From Verrucomicrobiales bacterium (GTDB lineage: Bacteria; Verrucomicrobiota; Verrucomicrobiia; Verrucomicrobiales; DEV007), in the NCBI GenBank assembly GCA_002698785.1, contig PAAG01000059.1, forward strand, positions 434,001 through 498,000: a stretch of 64,000 nt of DNA, written 5' to 3'. The notes below the pieces were generated by a model. The model worked only from the letters and a program-made list of their open reading frames with translations, ran no database searches and was not told the origin of the DNA. Made by a program: the position numbers and the translations under genes. Of this stretch, positions 8,197 through 18,200 are shown in pieces (within the stretch, counting starts at the first letter, position 1; the number at the start of each line of letters is the position of its first letter).

Positions 8197-8820
8197 TCAA
8201 CCACCTGTTGCCACTACTGCAGGCAGAGGCTGGTCTTTCTTGAGGGAAAGGAGGTAGTCGACGAGGGCTTCAGCTTTCTCTGTCGGCTCGTATCCTTTTC
8301 CAAAAGGTGAGTCCTTGTAGAGATGCTTGTAGGCCGGCATCCCACTGTTCCTGTCGATGCCTTTCGGATTGTAAAGGTGCTCATGCATGAGTGCACGGTC
8401 AGTGATTCGATTACCCACATTGGCCAGGTCTGGACCAATCCGCTGGTAGCCGAGTGGCGCGTATTTTTCGGTAACGTAATCCTGAGGACGAGTCTCGCGT
8501 GCAAATCCATCGTCCTCTCGACCTCCCCAACCTGGACGCCACATGTCTGGCCCTGCATAGGTCGGACGTACCATCTGGGTATGACAGTAAGCACACCCTT
8601 CGGACGCATAGATGTCACGACCATAATCACTCGCTCCGTGACGAAGAAGGTTCTTATCCGGATACTGAGTCATCCCCCCATCGGGTAACTCGTCCTCCGC
8701 GTAAGCGACCGGTTCGAGTTTCGCCAGAGAAATGTATGGAACGAGCACAAGAAGCAACCATGGAATGGCGAAAGCCACTCCCAGAGCCATGAGCAATTTC
8801 CAGAACTTTGAAGAATCCAT
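8197..8820 (-). CDS. CcoO-like membrane cytochrome c (cbb3 subunit II family)
   Basis: With the start at 8820 (19 nt after the preceding stop) the product is 207 residues: one N-terminal membrane anchor (about 7-30) and one c-type heme motif, CAYCH at residues 76-80, in the FixO/CcoO pattern YASEGCAYCHTQMVRP. A distal Met is likely in RNSGMPAYKHL, and YPDKNLLRHG is also typical of CcoO. In true cbb3 oxidases CcoO feeds the CcoN catalytic subunit. Its partner here has lost the oxygen-reduction site, so CcoO may serve as a wire to the neighbouring aa3 oxidase. An in-frame upstream TTG/ATG would extend the protein by 20 residues into the previous gene and is less likely. Confidence 0.88.
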   Translation of the reverse strand: MDSSKFWKLLMALGVAFAIPWLLLVLVPYISLAKLEPVAYAEDELPDGGMTQYPDKNLLRHGASDYGRDIYASEGCAYCHTQMVRPTYAGPDMWRPGWGGREDDGFARETRPQDYVTEKYAPLGYQRIGPDLANVGNRITDRALMHEHLYNPKGIDRNSGMPAYKHLYKDSPFGKGYEPTEKAEALVDYLLSLKKDQPLPAVVATGG

Positions 8821-8839
8821 GTAAGAAAGTAAAACTATA

Positions 8840-10300
8840 TCAACTGAGTCCCGCTGCGGCGCGCGCATCTGCCGCTGCACCAGGCTCGGAGTGAATCAAG
8901 GTAGGTCCGTCCGTCTTTCTTCCCTTGCCAACGAACATCAGTCCGAGCTGATAAAGGAAGGCGAAATTCGAAAAGGAGATCAGGCCCCAAGCAATACAGC
9001 GCCCAACCATGTATGCCGAGGAATTCACGAAAGAGGTGGAAAAATCACGATCCCACTGTGCCATGTCACCGCCCTGAGCAATACCACCAACCAACATGCA
9101 GACAACCATGGTGATAATGCCGTATGTGCTGAACCAGAAGTGAGTCCGAATCCGGGAACCGGAAGGCCACTCAGCGTTGGTGATACGAGGAACAATAAAG
9201 TAGATCGCTCCGAACACTGTCATGGAGAAAAATCCGTAAAATGCCAGTGTATCGAGCCCAATCTGAAAGTGGCTGAACTGAAGATCTTTCCCGAAAGTGA
9301 ACGTCGAACTCAACGCAGCGAGAACGGCATACACAACGAACATAAGCATTCCCATCACGGTGAATCGGAGTGAAGGGCTATATTCCCAAAGCTTTGTCTG
9401 CCCTTTCAACGAGGGAAGAAAATTCGCAACAGTCGCCACAACAGCGAGGAGAATAAAGATGGAAGCAGCTCCACTCACCGCCGGAATCCACGCGGGGAGA
9501 GGTCCACCCATGTAGCGGGAGAATCCCGTCCATCCTGCCAGAACCGCAAGGATCCAGAACCCAGCCTGCGCCAATGGGTAGCTGTAAATAGGACGAGCTG
9601 TGATTTTCGGGATAATGTAGTAAGCCACTGCGAGAGCGATCGGCCCCATCCAGAAGTAAATCAGATTGGAAATATACCAGGCGTCAGTTCCCGCACCCAT
9701 CACAGGGGAAGCCCCCTTATTAATGAGGAGGTTGGCAGCCACGAAAATCCATGGAAACCATACCGCTGCACCGACGAGATACATTTCCGATACGTAGACG
9801 TAGGAATTTCTCCGTGAACGGAACATCGGGATAAGCCACACAACAATCAAAGCGTAGGTAAGCGCCATCATCGGCCACACCCATACCGGAAAATCAAGAA
9901 GAGGAATGGAGCGACCGTATCCTGCCCAGACGCTGAGAACAGCAAGACTGATGATGAAGTTCCACAGATGGCCCATCACAATCATTGTCGTGCCATAGCG
10001 CAATTCGTTTTTGGTGAGTCGAGCCATCAACCACAACATCACCCCAATTCCAGCCTGCATCGCCCAACCGTATACAAGGGCAATCATGTGCATCGGGAAC
10101 AGGCGACCGTAACCAAGAAAAGGACAAGAGTCGAACAAGCTGGGAACGCAGAGCTTCAACGAACTGAAGAAGCCGAGAATAGTGGCAACGAACAACCAGG
10201 CTGCAGCACTCGTGAAAAAGAATAAAACAGGATACCGGGCGGACCGGTCGATCGCCGCCCGTTCTTGCATCTCTTCAACTGTCGGTTTTGGCACTGTCAT
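8840..10300 (-). CDS. CcoN-like protein lacking the CuB site
   Basis: A 486-residue, roughly 12-helix protein of the heme-copper oxidase subunit I superfamily, closest in look to CcoN (GYGRLFPMHMIALVYGW near helix II; IPKITARPIYSYPLAQAGFW; FGAIYFIVPRI). The second-helix His (His71) for a low-spin heme is present. The CuB ligands are not. The helix VI segment (about 209-241) contains no His, where CcoN has the GHN ligand. The helix VII segment reads GWTGFSRYMGGPLP where CcoN has a His-His pair. The late H-x-H heme motif is absent; the nearest is SHFQIG with His344. It therefore cannot reduce oxygen by the known mechanism and may instead move electrons or have a structural role. It follows the K/A/P/E-rich gene and precedes the CcoO-like gene by 19 nt. 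Confidence 0.85.
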   Translation of the reverse strand: MTVPKPTVEEMQERAAIDRSARYPVLFFFTSAAAWLFVATILGFFSSLKLCVPSLFDSCPFLGYGRLFPMHMIALVYGWAMQAGIGVMLWLMARLTKNELRYGTTMIVMGHLWNFIISLAVLSVWAGYGRSIPLLDFPVWVWPMMALTYALIVVWLIPMFRSRRNSYVYVSEMYLVGAAVWFPWIFVAANLLINKGASPVMGAGTDAWYISNLIYFWMGPIALAVAYYIIPKITARPIYSYPLAQAGFWILAVLAGWTGFSRYMGGPLPAWIPAVSGAASIFILLAVVATVANFLPSLKGQTKLWEYSPSLRFTVMGMLMFVVYAVLAALSSTFTFGKDLQFSHFQIGLDTLAFYGFFSMTVFGAIYFIVPRITNAEWPSGSRIRTHFWFSTYGIITMVVCMLVGGIAQGGDMAQWDRDFSTSFVNSSAYMVGRCIAWGLISFSNFAFLYQLGLMFVGKGRKTDGPTLIHSEPGAAADARAAAGLS

Positions 10301-10335
10301 GTAAACCTTAATTCGTCAATTCCGTCTGGATAGGA

Positions 10336-10941
10336 TTATTCAGCTTTTGGCTGTTCTTTAGGGGCTGCCTTCTCTTTGGCCTTTGCCTTCGGAGCAGCCT
10401 TCTCTTTTTCCGCAGGCTTGGGAGCGGCTGGCTCAGCTTTCGGAGCTGGAGCTGCTTTTGCCTTCTCCTTTTCTTTGGAAGCTGCTTCAGGTTTCTTTTC
10501 TTCGGGCTTCGGCGCAGGCTTTGCCTCCTCTTTCGCCTTCTCCGGCGCTGCAGGCTTGTCTTCAGCAGGCTTGTCTTCAGCAGGAGCCGCTTCAGCTTCA
10601 GGAGCAGGTTGCTGAGACTGCTTTAAAAAAGTAGGGCTACCAGGAATAACAATCTCTGATTTCTTCGGAGCTGCCGGAGCCTTTACAAGCTCCACCATAG
10701 CCTTGCTGAGTTTTTCCTCATCTATCGCACCGGACTGCGCTTCGCTGACTTCTTTGAGATTAGCCCAACGAGTGTCGATCGTTTCCTGATCAAACTCTCC
10801 TTTATAGGCACGGTCCTCGAGACTCTCGTGGCCGACAAATCCAGACAAAATCAGAGTCAGGAAGCCAAAGAACGCAAACACTCCCACTGTTCCGAGGACC
10901 AGTTTCAGTGTCGAACCAGACGTTTTGGTTTCAAAGCTCAT
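10336..10941 (-). CDS. Membrane-anchored Lys/Ala/Pro/Glu-rich protein
   Basis: A 201-residue protein with one N-terminal membrane helix (about 13-34), a short folded-looking segment (GHESLEDRAYKGEFDQETIDTRW) and, from about residue 85, a very low-complexity tail of K, A, P and E, including a tandem AEDKPAEDKP. It sits between actF and the CcoN-like gene in the respiratory operon. No family is recognised. The tail resembles flexible linkers of TonB- or PDH-E2-type proteins and could tether cytochromes or ACIII to the oxidase in the periplasm. This is inference from composition and position. Confidence 0.75.
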   Translation of the reverse strand: MSFETKTSGSTLKLVLGTVGVFAFFGFLTLILSGFVGHESLEDRAYKGEFDQETIDTRWANLKEVSEAQSGAIDEEKLSKAMVELVKAPAAPKKSEIVIPGSPTFLKQSQQPAPEAEAAPAEDKPAEDKPAAPEKAKEEAKPAPKPEEKKPEAASKEKEKAKAAPAPKAEPAAPKPAEKEKAAPKAKAKEKAAPKEQPKAE

Positions 10942-10966
10942 AAATTCGTTATTCCAGAAAACAAAA

Positions 10967-12478
10967 TCAGTTAACCACGTTCAGGGATTCATCGAGGCGA
11001 GGGTCGCGACAAGGGAAGAGGCTCGCAGAGGCCAAGACCTTCAGCAAAACAAACCCAAAGAGACCCGCCACACTAATGAATGCGAGGAGATCCAGCCAAA
11101 ACGCTCCCGGAATCGTCATCAGCATCTCACCCTTATCTGCAGTGAGGGAAGGTCCACGCTCAGGGATGATGATCCAGTAAAGATCGAGGAAGTGCATTGC
11201 AAGGTTCCAGATCGCAACCGCTGAGATCACCATAGGAAGCTTTTTCACCTTACGCAGCAAGAGAATCGCGAAAGGAATGAAGAAGTGGCCCACGACAAGG
11301 AAGGTGACCGTGTAAGTGTTCCAGAATTCAGTATTTCTCGTGAGATAGAATTTCGTTTCCTCGGTGATGTTCGCATACCAGATCAGGAAGAACTGGGAGA
11401 AAGCGATGTATGCCCAGAAGATGACGAAGGCGTGCATCAGCTTACCCATGAGGTGGTAGTGCTCCATCGTTACCACATTCTTCAGGTATCCCGCCTTACG
11501 CAGAGCCGTGAGAATGATGATGAGAAGCCCCATCGAGTTAAGAGCCGCACCAGCGAAGAGATATACCCCCCACATGGTCGAGAACCAAGTGTAGTCCAGT
11601 GCCATCAGCCAATCGAACACCAGGAATGTCCAGGCCGTAGCGAAAAATGGGAGAAATCCACAACTCCATCGACGCATCCAACGGAACCACTTCGGATCTG
11701 CATCCTTGTCGTTCTTAGTCGACCACATACGCAGGACGTAGGCAATACCTCCCAGTGCGATCACATAGAAGAAGAAACGAACGTGCCAGGCACTCCCGTT
11801 CAAGTATGCCCGCTTGGCGAACAACAGAGCTGCTTCTTTCTGAAAATACTTATCGGTGAGAGTCGCAATAGCGCCTTCGTCAGATAGGTCTTCCTTTTCC
11901 AGCTTCGCCACTTTTTCCTCGAGAGTCGCGATCTTACGATCGAAATAGGCACGATGACCAGGTGTTGGGCTCTCAATCGCAGCGAGCTCACTCTTCGCCT
12001 TATCCAACTCGGCCTTCGCCTCATCGATTCCAGCCTTACCCGCTTCTTGATACTCGACCTTGTGCTCCTCTGCCTTATGCGCAGCCACCTCGAGTGCCGC
12101 CTCACGCTTCGGGAACCACTCCCAGAGCGCATCACGAAACGATGGGACAAAAATGATAGGCAACGAAAGAATCATCACGAACGGAATCATGATCGCGAGA
12201 TTCTCCATGAGGCGTCGAACAACTGTTCCCCACCCCGAGTTACTTGCGTGGTGAAGCAGCGTCCAGAACAGTCCCCCAACAGAAAGGCTGAGGAAAAAGA
12301 TCACAGCGAAGAGCCAGCTGTAACCCATAGCACCCCTCATCCCCTCAGCAAAAATGCTGATAAGGAAGAAGATCACAGTTCCGACAACACCTACACCCAA
12401 CGTTGCAAGCTTCAGGACCGCAGGAGCCTTGAAAAACTCCCCATCCTTAAAGTCGTCGCCATCTTTCAATCCTGCCAT
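10967..12478 (-). CDS. actF: Alternative complex III subunit F (quinone-binding membrane subunit)
   Basis: ActF of the alternative complex III, a quinol:electron-acceptor oxidoreductase that replaces the bc1 complex. The 503-residue protein has about ten membrane helices related to the NrfD-like ActC. Typical segments are LFWTLLHHASNSGWG, KRAYLNGSAWHVRFFFY, WLMALDYTWFSTMWG, and FSQFFLIWYANITEET. Between helices 4 and 5 (about residues 125-212) there is a long Lys/Glu/Ala-rich heptad-like stretch (KAELDKAKSELAAIE, KIATLEEKVAKLEKE) that should form a coiled coil, where usual ActF proteins have a short loop. It follows actE by 34 nt. Confidence 0.93.
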   Translation of the reverse strand: MAGLKDGDDFKDGEFFKAPAVLKLATLGVGVVGTVIFFLISIFAEGMRGAMGYSWLFAVIFFLSLSVGGLFWTLLHHASNSGWGTVVRRLMENLAIMIPFVMILSLPIIFVPSFRDALWEWFPKREAALEVAAHKAEEHKVEYQEAGKAGIDEAKAELDKAKSELAAIESPTPGHRAYFDRKIATLEEKVAKLEKEDLSDEGAIATLTDKYFQKEAALLFAKRAYLNGSAWHVRFFFYVIALGGIAYVLRMWSTKNDKDADPKWFRWMRRWSCGFLPFFATAWTFLVFDWLMALDYTWFSTMWGVYLFAGAALNSMGLLIIILTALRKAGYLKNVVTMEHYHLMGKLMHAFVIFWAYIAFSQFFLIWYANITEETKFYLTRNTEFWNTYTVTFLVVGHFFIPFAILLLRKVKKLPMVISAVAIWNLAMHFLDLYWIIIPERGPSLTADKGEMLMTIPGAFWLDLLAFISVAGLFGFVLLKVLASASLFPCRDPRLDESLNVVN

Positions 12479-12512
12479 GAGTTTTGGATTTCGTTAGTAA
12501 AATTGTAAATTG

Positions 12513-13136
12513 TTAGTTTCCGGAAGCTGCCTGGAGCGCTTTCAAGTAGGCCGTGATCGCCCAGCGATCTTTTACAGGGATCACCCCGTTGTAAGGACCC
12601 ATGAGCCCTTTTCCGTGAGTAATCGTCCAGAAAATCTGTCCCTCAGGCATCGCGATTACCCTGGGGTCGATCAGGTTCGCAGTCGGAGGAATCGCCCAGT
12701 ATTTGGAAACAACACCTTGGCCATCACCCGAATCTCCATGACACGGTGAACAGCTGATGTGAAACCTTTCCTTTCCTCGAGCGAGGAACTCTTCATCGAT
12801 CTTCACTTCTTCAGGGAAGCCAGAGCCATAGAAATCACCAAACTGACCCGTGTTGTAATAGTCATCACCACGGCTGTAATCGAGGTCTGTAGAAAGATTC
12901 CCCTCATTACCTTCATGCGGAAAAGCGAAACCAAGCGGGACCGTGCCTTCGACCGGCTTACGCGCTACCTGTCCATCAGCAAAGAAGGAACTCGGCTCCT
13001 GAGGACGCTTCTTGAACTGGTGGTCCATGTCAGGAAACAGCTCAAACGGAGGGTCCGAAAACTTTTCGCCCCGCGGGCCAAGCGCGTAGACGGTTGCGAC
13101 CACCGCAATTGCCAATATGAGAAAGAACCAACGCAT
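12513..13136 (-). CDS. actE: Alternative complex III monoheme cytochrome c subunit
   Basis: ActE, the small cytochrome c of alternative complex III. The 207-residue protein has an uncleaved or signal-like N-terminal helix (residues 3-19) and one heme motif, CSPCH at residues 129-133, in a class I cytochrome c fold (RGKERFHISCSPCHGDSGDGQG). The proposed distal Met lies in the C-terminal half (AMPEGQIFWTITHGKGLMGPY). It would deliver electrons from the ACIII heme chain to the downstream cytochromes or oxidase. The gene is tightly packed between actD (13 nt) and actF. Confidence 0.93.
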   Translation of the reverse strand: MRWFFLILAIAVVATVYALGPRGEKFSDPPFELFPDMDHQFKKRPQEPSSFFADGQVARKPVEGTVPLGFAFPHEGNEGNLSTDLDYSRGDDYYNTGQFGDFYGSGFPEEVKIDEEFLARGKERFHISCSPCHGDSGDGQGVVSKYWAIPPTANLIDPRVIAMPEGQIFWTITHGKGLMGPYNGVIPVKDRWAITAYLKALQAASGN

Positions 13137-13149
13137 TCTAGTTTCCGTT

Positions 13150-13707
13150 TCAGTAAGCTACTTCTTCAACTGTCCCCGCACCCAATTCACCGAGAAATTC
13201 TTTCGTTTTGTCCTTCTTGAATTTCGGATCTCTGGCTTCGATCACCATGATGAAACCATCATCAGAAAACTTGAGGAACAAGGGTGAGTTGAAAAGCGGA
13301 TGGTTCCATCTCGGGAGCATGATAAATGTGAACAACCCGAACACCACCGCAAACGCCGACAGTAAAATTGTGAGTTCAAACGTCACCGGGAAAAATGCCG
13401 GGATCGTAAATAGGTTTACCGGCTTATCCTGCACAACAGTTGGATAAAGCGAAACCTGGGTAAAGAACTGCAAAAACAGAGCAAGGGACGAACCGCAGAT
13501 ACCACCTACAAGAACAACCGCGGACAACCAGCTCTTCCCAAGCCCCATCGCATGGTCGATGCCATGAACCGGATAAGGAGTGTGAACGTCCCAGCGACGG
13601 AAGCCGGCATCACGAACCTTCTCCGCAGCGTGGTAGAGCTCACTGGCAGAACCGAACTCGGCCACATACCCGAAGAGGTCTTTCGAACTGGATGATGAAT
13701 CGCTCAA
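13150..13707 (-). CDS. actD: Alternative complex III subunit D (DUF3341)
   Basis: ActD is a membrane subunit without cofactors. The 185-residue protein begins with a ferredoxin-like cytoplasmic part (LFGYVAEFGSASELYHAAEKVRDAGF), then the conserved DVHTPYPVHGIDHAMGL, then two helices (about 55-78 and 103-127), matching DUF3341. The start is a TTG at 13707. An in-frame stop only 18 nt upstream and the family-typical N-terminus leave no ATG or GTG option. The gene is followed by actE after 13 nt. Confidence 0.93.
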   Translation of the reverse strand: MSDSSSSSKDLFGYVAEFGSASELYHAAEKVRDAGFRRWDVHTPYPVHGIDHAMGLGKSWLSAVVLVGGICGSSLALFLQFFTQVSLYPTVVQDKPVNLFTIPAFFPVTFELTILLSAFAVVFGLFTFIMLPRWNHPLFNSPLFLKFSDDGFIMVIEARDPKFKKDKTKEFLGELGAGTVEEVAY

Positions 13708-13744
13708 GATTTCTGGAGAAAGTTACAGGTTAAAATACTTCAAA

Positions 13745-15184
13745 TTATGCAGCCGATCGTCTCTTCTCACGGAGCTTCTTCCAATCTGGGTAGTGCGGAT
13801 CATTCTCCGGCAACACGCCCTTCACCTCACTCGCCGCAATCACCGGCAAAAATCGGATGAAGAGAAGGAACAGCATCATAAACATTCCAAAGGTGCCAAG
13901 GAACATGAGCTTCTCCACCCAAGACGGAGAGTAGTAGCCCCACTGCCCAGGAAGGAAGTCACGGGCAATCGATGTCGGGATAATCACAAATCGCTCAAAC
14001 CACATCCCTGCGTTCACAAAGTTACAGATAATGAACACCACCCAGAAGTTCGCACGGCACCACTTGAACCAGAACACCTGCGGAGCAATCACGTTACAGA
14101 AGAACATGCAGTAGTAAGCCCAAGTGTAAGGACCGGAAAGAATACGAAGGTGGAAGGCATCAGCCTCGAATTTGTTCGCACCATAGTAACTGATGAACAG
14201 CTCCATGATGTAGGCGTATCCCACAATCGTTCCCGTCAGGAGAATGATCTTCGCCATGTTGTCCACGTGCTTCGCCGTAATCAGGTCTTCCAGACCGTAG
14301 AGCTTACGGACAGGGAGCATCAGCGTAAGCACCATTGCGAACCCACCGAAGATAGCACCCGCAACGAAGTAAGGCGGGAAGATCGTAGTGTGCCAACCGG
14401 GAACAACCGAAGTCGCAAAGTCGAACGAAACGACCGAGTGCACAGAAAGAACCAGCGGGGTCGACAACGCAGCGAGCAGCAGATAAGCCATCTCGTAGTG
14501 ACGCCACTGGCGGTTACCACCGCGCCATCCCAAAGCGAAGAATCCGTAAAGGAACTTGGCCAGACCCTTCTTCGCACGATCACGAAGAGTAGCCAGATCC
14601 GGAATAAGACCGATGTACCAGAAGATCACAGATACAGTGAAATAGGTCGAGACAGCGAAAACGTCCCAGAGCAGCGGGCTCTTGAAGTTCTGCCAGATCC
14701 CGTTCGCATTCGGAACTGGAGCCAGGAACCAGACCATCCAGAAACGACCAACGTGGAAACCAGGGAAAATCCCCGCACACATCACCGCAAAAAGAGTCAT
14801 CGCCTCTGAGGCTCGGTTCACAGACGTCCGCCATTTCTGACGTGTCAGGAAGAGAATCGCCGAAATCAGCGTTCCTGCGTGACCGATACCGATCCAGAAA
14901 ACGAAGTTCACAATCGCCCAACCCCAGGCAACCGGCTGGTTGTTCCCCCAGACCCCAACACCAGTCGAGACGAGGTAAACCAAGGTAAAGAGAAGACACC
15001 CGAAAAGCGCGACGGAAGGCACGAAGAGCACCCACCAGATCAGTGGCTGACGGTTTTCAACGATGCCGCAGATCCGATTGGTGATCCAACCCATCGAACG
15101 GTTATTGAGCACCAGAGGCTCACGTGCCACTCCCTCCGCCTCGGAAGGATGGACACTGGTCTCAGCTGTATTGGTATCTGCCAT
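13745..15184 (-). CDS. actC: Alternative complex III subunit C (NrfD-like)
   Basis: ActC is the NrfD/PsrC-like integral membrane subunit that contributes the quinol site of ACIII. It is 479 residues long with about ten helices. Family-typical segments are visible: [26 protein letters not shown] (with a conserved His), [19 protein letters not shown], and [19 protein letters not shown]. It lies 20 nt after actB and 37 nt before actD, the standard ACIII order. Confidence 0.95.
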   Translation of the reverse strand: MADTNTAETSVHPSEAEGVAREPLVLNNRSMGWITNRICGIVENRQPLIWWVLFVPSVALFGCLLFTLVYLVSTGVGVWGNNQPVAWGWAIVNFVFWIGIGHAGTLISAILFLTRQKWRTSVNRASEAMTLFAVMCAGIFPGFHVGRFWMVWFLAPVPNANGIWQNFKSPLLWDVFAVSTYFTVSVIFWYIGLIPDLATLRDRAKKGLAKFLYGFFALGWRGGNRQWRHYEMAYLLLAALSTPLVLSVHSVVSFDFATSVVPGWHTTIFPPYFVAGAIFGGFAMVLTLMLPVRKLYGLEDLITAKHVDNMAKIILLTGTIVGYAYIMELFISYYGANKFEADAFHLRILSGPYTWAYYCMFFCNVIAPQVFWFKWCRANFWVVFIICNFVNAGMWFERFVIIPTSIARDFLPGQWGYYSPSWVEKLMFLGTFGMFMMLFLLFIRFLPVIAASEVKGVLPENDPHYPDWKKLREKRRSAA

Positions 15185-15204
15185 GTTCGATCAAAGCGGT
15201 CCTG

Positions 15205-18200
15205 TTAGTGCATCTTGGAAGTCACGGTTCCAACCAGCTTAGCACCCGGCATCTTCGGATTAGGGTTCTTGATGCGCGCTTGGAAGCTGGTTCTCGGACG
15301 CGTGCCGATATACTTCAAAAGATCGTAATCGCGAGGATTCTTTTTGCCTGCGACGGAATTAATTTTGTCTTTCGGATTCTTAAGGTTTCCGAACACGATA
15401 GCTCCGGCTCCACAGGAGTCCTGACAAGCTACTGTAAAGGAGTCTGCTTTCACCTGCACGTCATTCGAATCTTGCGCAGCAGCCTTGGCCGCAATCTTGG
15501 CAGCACTGATTCGCTGAACGCAATAGGTGCACTTTTCAATCACGCCACGCATGCGGACCGTAACGTTAGGGTTCTTCTGGAAACGCTGAGTCGTTGTCGC
15601 GTTACCAGCCGCAGGAGCAAGCGGCCCCAATTCGATCTGATCGATCGGGCGCTTGTTGTAATCGTAATAGTTAAATCGACGTGCCTTGTATGGGCAGTTG
15701 TTCGCACAGTATCGAGTACCGATACAACGGTTGTAGGTCATCGCATTCAACCCGTCACCCGTATGCACAGTTGCATTCACAGGACAAACCGTCTCACAAG
15801 GAGCTGATTCACACTGCTGACAAGCTACTGGCTGAGAAATCATCTCCACGTGATCATCATCAACGCGTCGTTGACCAGGAGTATCTTGAGTCGATTCCTT
15901 CTGTGTAATGTAATCCCAGGCTGTTCCCCGCTCGGCAACAGTTTCTTTGTCTTTCGGACTCGTGAAATAGCGATCCATACGGATCCAATGCATCTCACGG
16001 CCAGCAATAACCTGATCTTTTCCAACAATCGGAATGTTATTCTCTGCCTGACAGGCAATCACGCATGCGTTACACCCGGTGCAGGTGTTCAGGTCGATCG
16101 TCATCGCCCACTGGTGATTCGGATCCGCACGAAACTCGTGACCAGGAAGCACACCCACATAAGGATTCTTCTGGGTGCCACCATTCTTATAATCCGGCCC
16201 TTCGTAGAGAGAAGTATTCTTGGGAATGTGATGATCCATCCCCTGGTGAGCGGCAAAATGAGGGTCTTCCTCATACATTTCAGCCGTGCCTTCGCGGGCA
16301 ATCGCACGACCCTCCATGCTGTAATGCTCAGCGGTCAACGCCAACTCGTGAGAGCGCCCAAGCTTGCGAAGCATTACACCAGACACAACCAATGACTGAG
16401 CTGTAGTCATCAAAGGGTAAGCATCAAAACCAACACCAGAACTCACAGTTCCCGTCGCCTTGCCCCCATAATAACCAACCGCCAGGCTGATACAGAAATC
16501 AGCATGCCCGGGTGCCTTGAGAATCGGAGCGACCACCTTACGATCTCCCACCGTCAACTCGACGAGATCTCCGTTCTCCAGCTTGAGGACTTCAGCAGTG
16601 TAAATACTTACGAGAGCAGCATTATCCCAAGTGAGCTTAGTGATTGGATCAGGAGCCTCTTGCAACCAGCCGTTATTCGCGAAACGACCGTCGTAAGTAG
16701 TGCCACCCACAGTCAAAACAACCTCAAGACCTTCCGGATGAGGAAGATCCGCAACCGTAACTGCTCCAATTTGACCAACCTCTCCTGAAAAATCCTTCTT
16801 CGGAAGAGATGCACCTTTTGCAAAACCATCACGCAGAGCCGCCGTCCAGTCACTTCCTCCGACCTCCGCAAAGGTATCCTTCACCCAACCGAAAATCGCT
16901 TCTTCGGATGCCTCCTCATTAAACAGGGAGAGAAGAAAAGCATTAATCGAAGTTCCGCCCCAGAGCGGTGTAATCATCGGCTGCTGCACAGAGTATACTC
17001 CGGAGAGACTGAAGAAATCCCCCCAAGCTTCAAGATAGTGAGTTTCAGGAACGTGCCATGTGGCCAACTTCGCGGTTTCATTCACGTGATACCCGAGATG
17101 GACAACAGTTTTTACACCAGCAAGCAAATCAGCAAAACCTAGATCTGCAGGCGCATCAAATGCCACATCCCCTTCATTCAAAATGAAAAGTGTTTCAACC
17201 TCGCCCGCATTGAGAGAATCAGCCAAATCCTTGATTCCAGCATTCTCCGGCAGCTTGTGATCCACCACAGAAACAAACGGACCATAGGCACCAAGAGCAG
17301 AGTTAATCGCAGCAACAAGAAGGTGAACCTCCTTGGACTGCCGCCCTCCAGCAAGGACGACAGAACCTCCCGGCTGGGAAGCCAGATCTGCCGCACACTC
17401 CTGAATCCATTCCAAATTGTAAACTGAGGTTACGACACCCTTAAGAACAGCATCCGCAGCAGCTGTCAGCGCACCATCACCCAGAGCACCACCCAATTCC
17501 TTCGCAATCAGGGCAGCAACAGGAAGCACCTGCGAAGCAGCCAATCGATAACGATGATCTGCCATGCCACCCGTCAAAGTAAATGCAGACTCGACAGAAT
17601 AGAGACGATTGATCTCCTCATTCTTCTCGGGGTTCCGACCAGCCGAGAATTCGCTTTGCGCATCCTCACCTATCGTTTCATAACCGAGAAAATCGCAATT
17701 AAGGGAAAGAACACGCTTTGCCCCCTTCAAACTCACGACAGGTAATGCACCAGCACCATACAAATCAGCAGCAGCAGCAAGAGCACCCTCAGGTCTCAGA
17801 GCCTCGTAGGCGTAAAACTTTGCACCAGCATACTTTTTCGCTACTTCCTCACGCAGACGAAGCGTTGTAGGCGAAGTCGTATCGGACACAAGGAATGCGA
17901 CCTTATCACCAGACGCACCTTCACGGAACCCCTTCAAGAATTCCTCAAAGTCAGCCTTGGTAGTTTCCTTACCTCCAGAAAGATACCCTTTCGAGCGATC
18001 CTGGTCATACAACTCCAAGATAGAAGCTTGAGTGAAAGCGGAAGACCCCCCACTCACAGCTGGATGAAGACGATTCCCATCCACCTTCGTCGGACGCCCT
18101 TCGTAAGTCGTCACAACGAGAGGATCGCAACCCAGACCATTCAATGCCGGCTTGGCAGAAGAATAATAAAGAGCCTTACCCGGAATCACCCATTCCACAT

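Noticed and set aside
13793-14809. Plus-strand 338-codon frame
   Set aside because: Antisense shadow of actC, with very high Arg/His/Glu content and no motifs.
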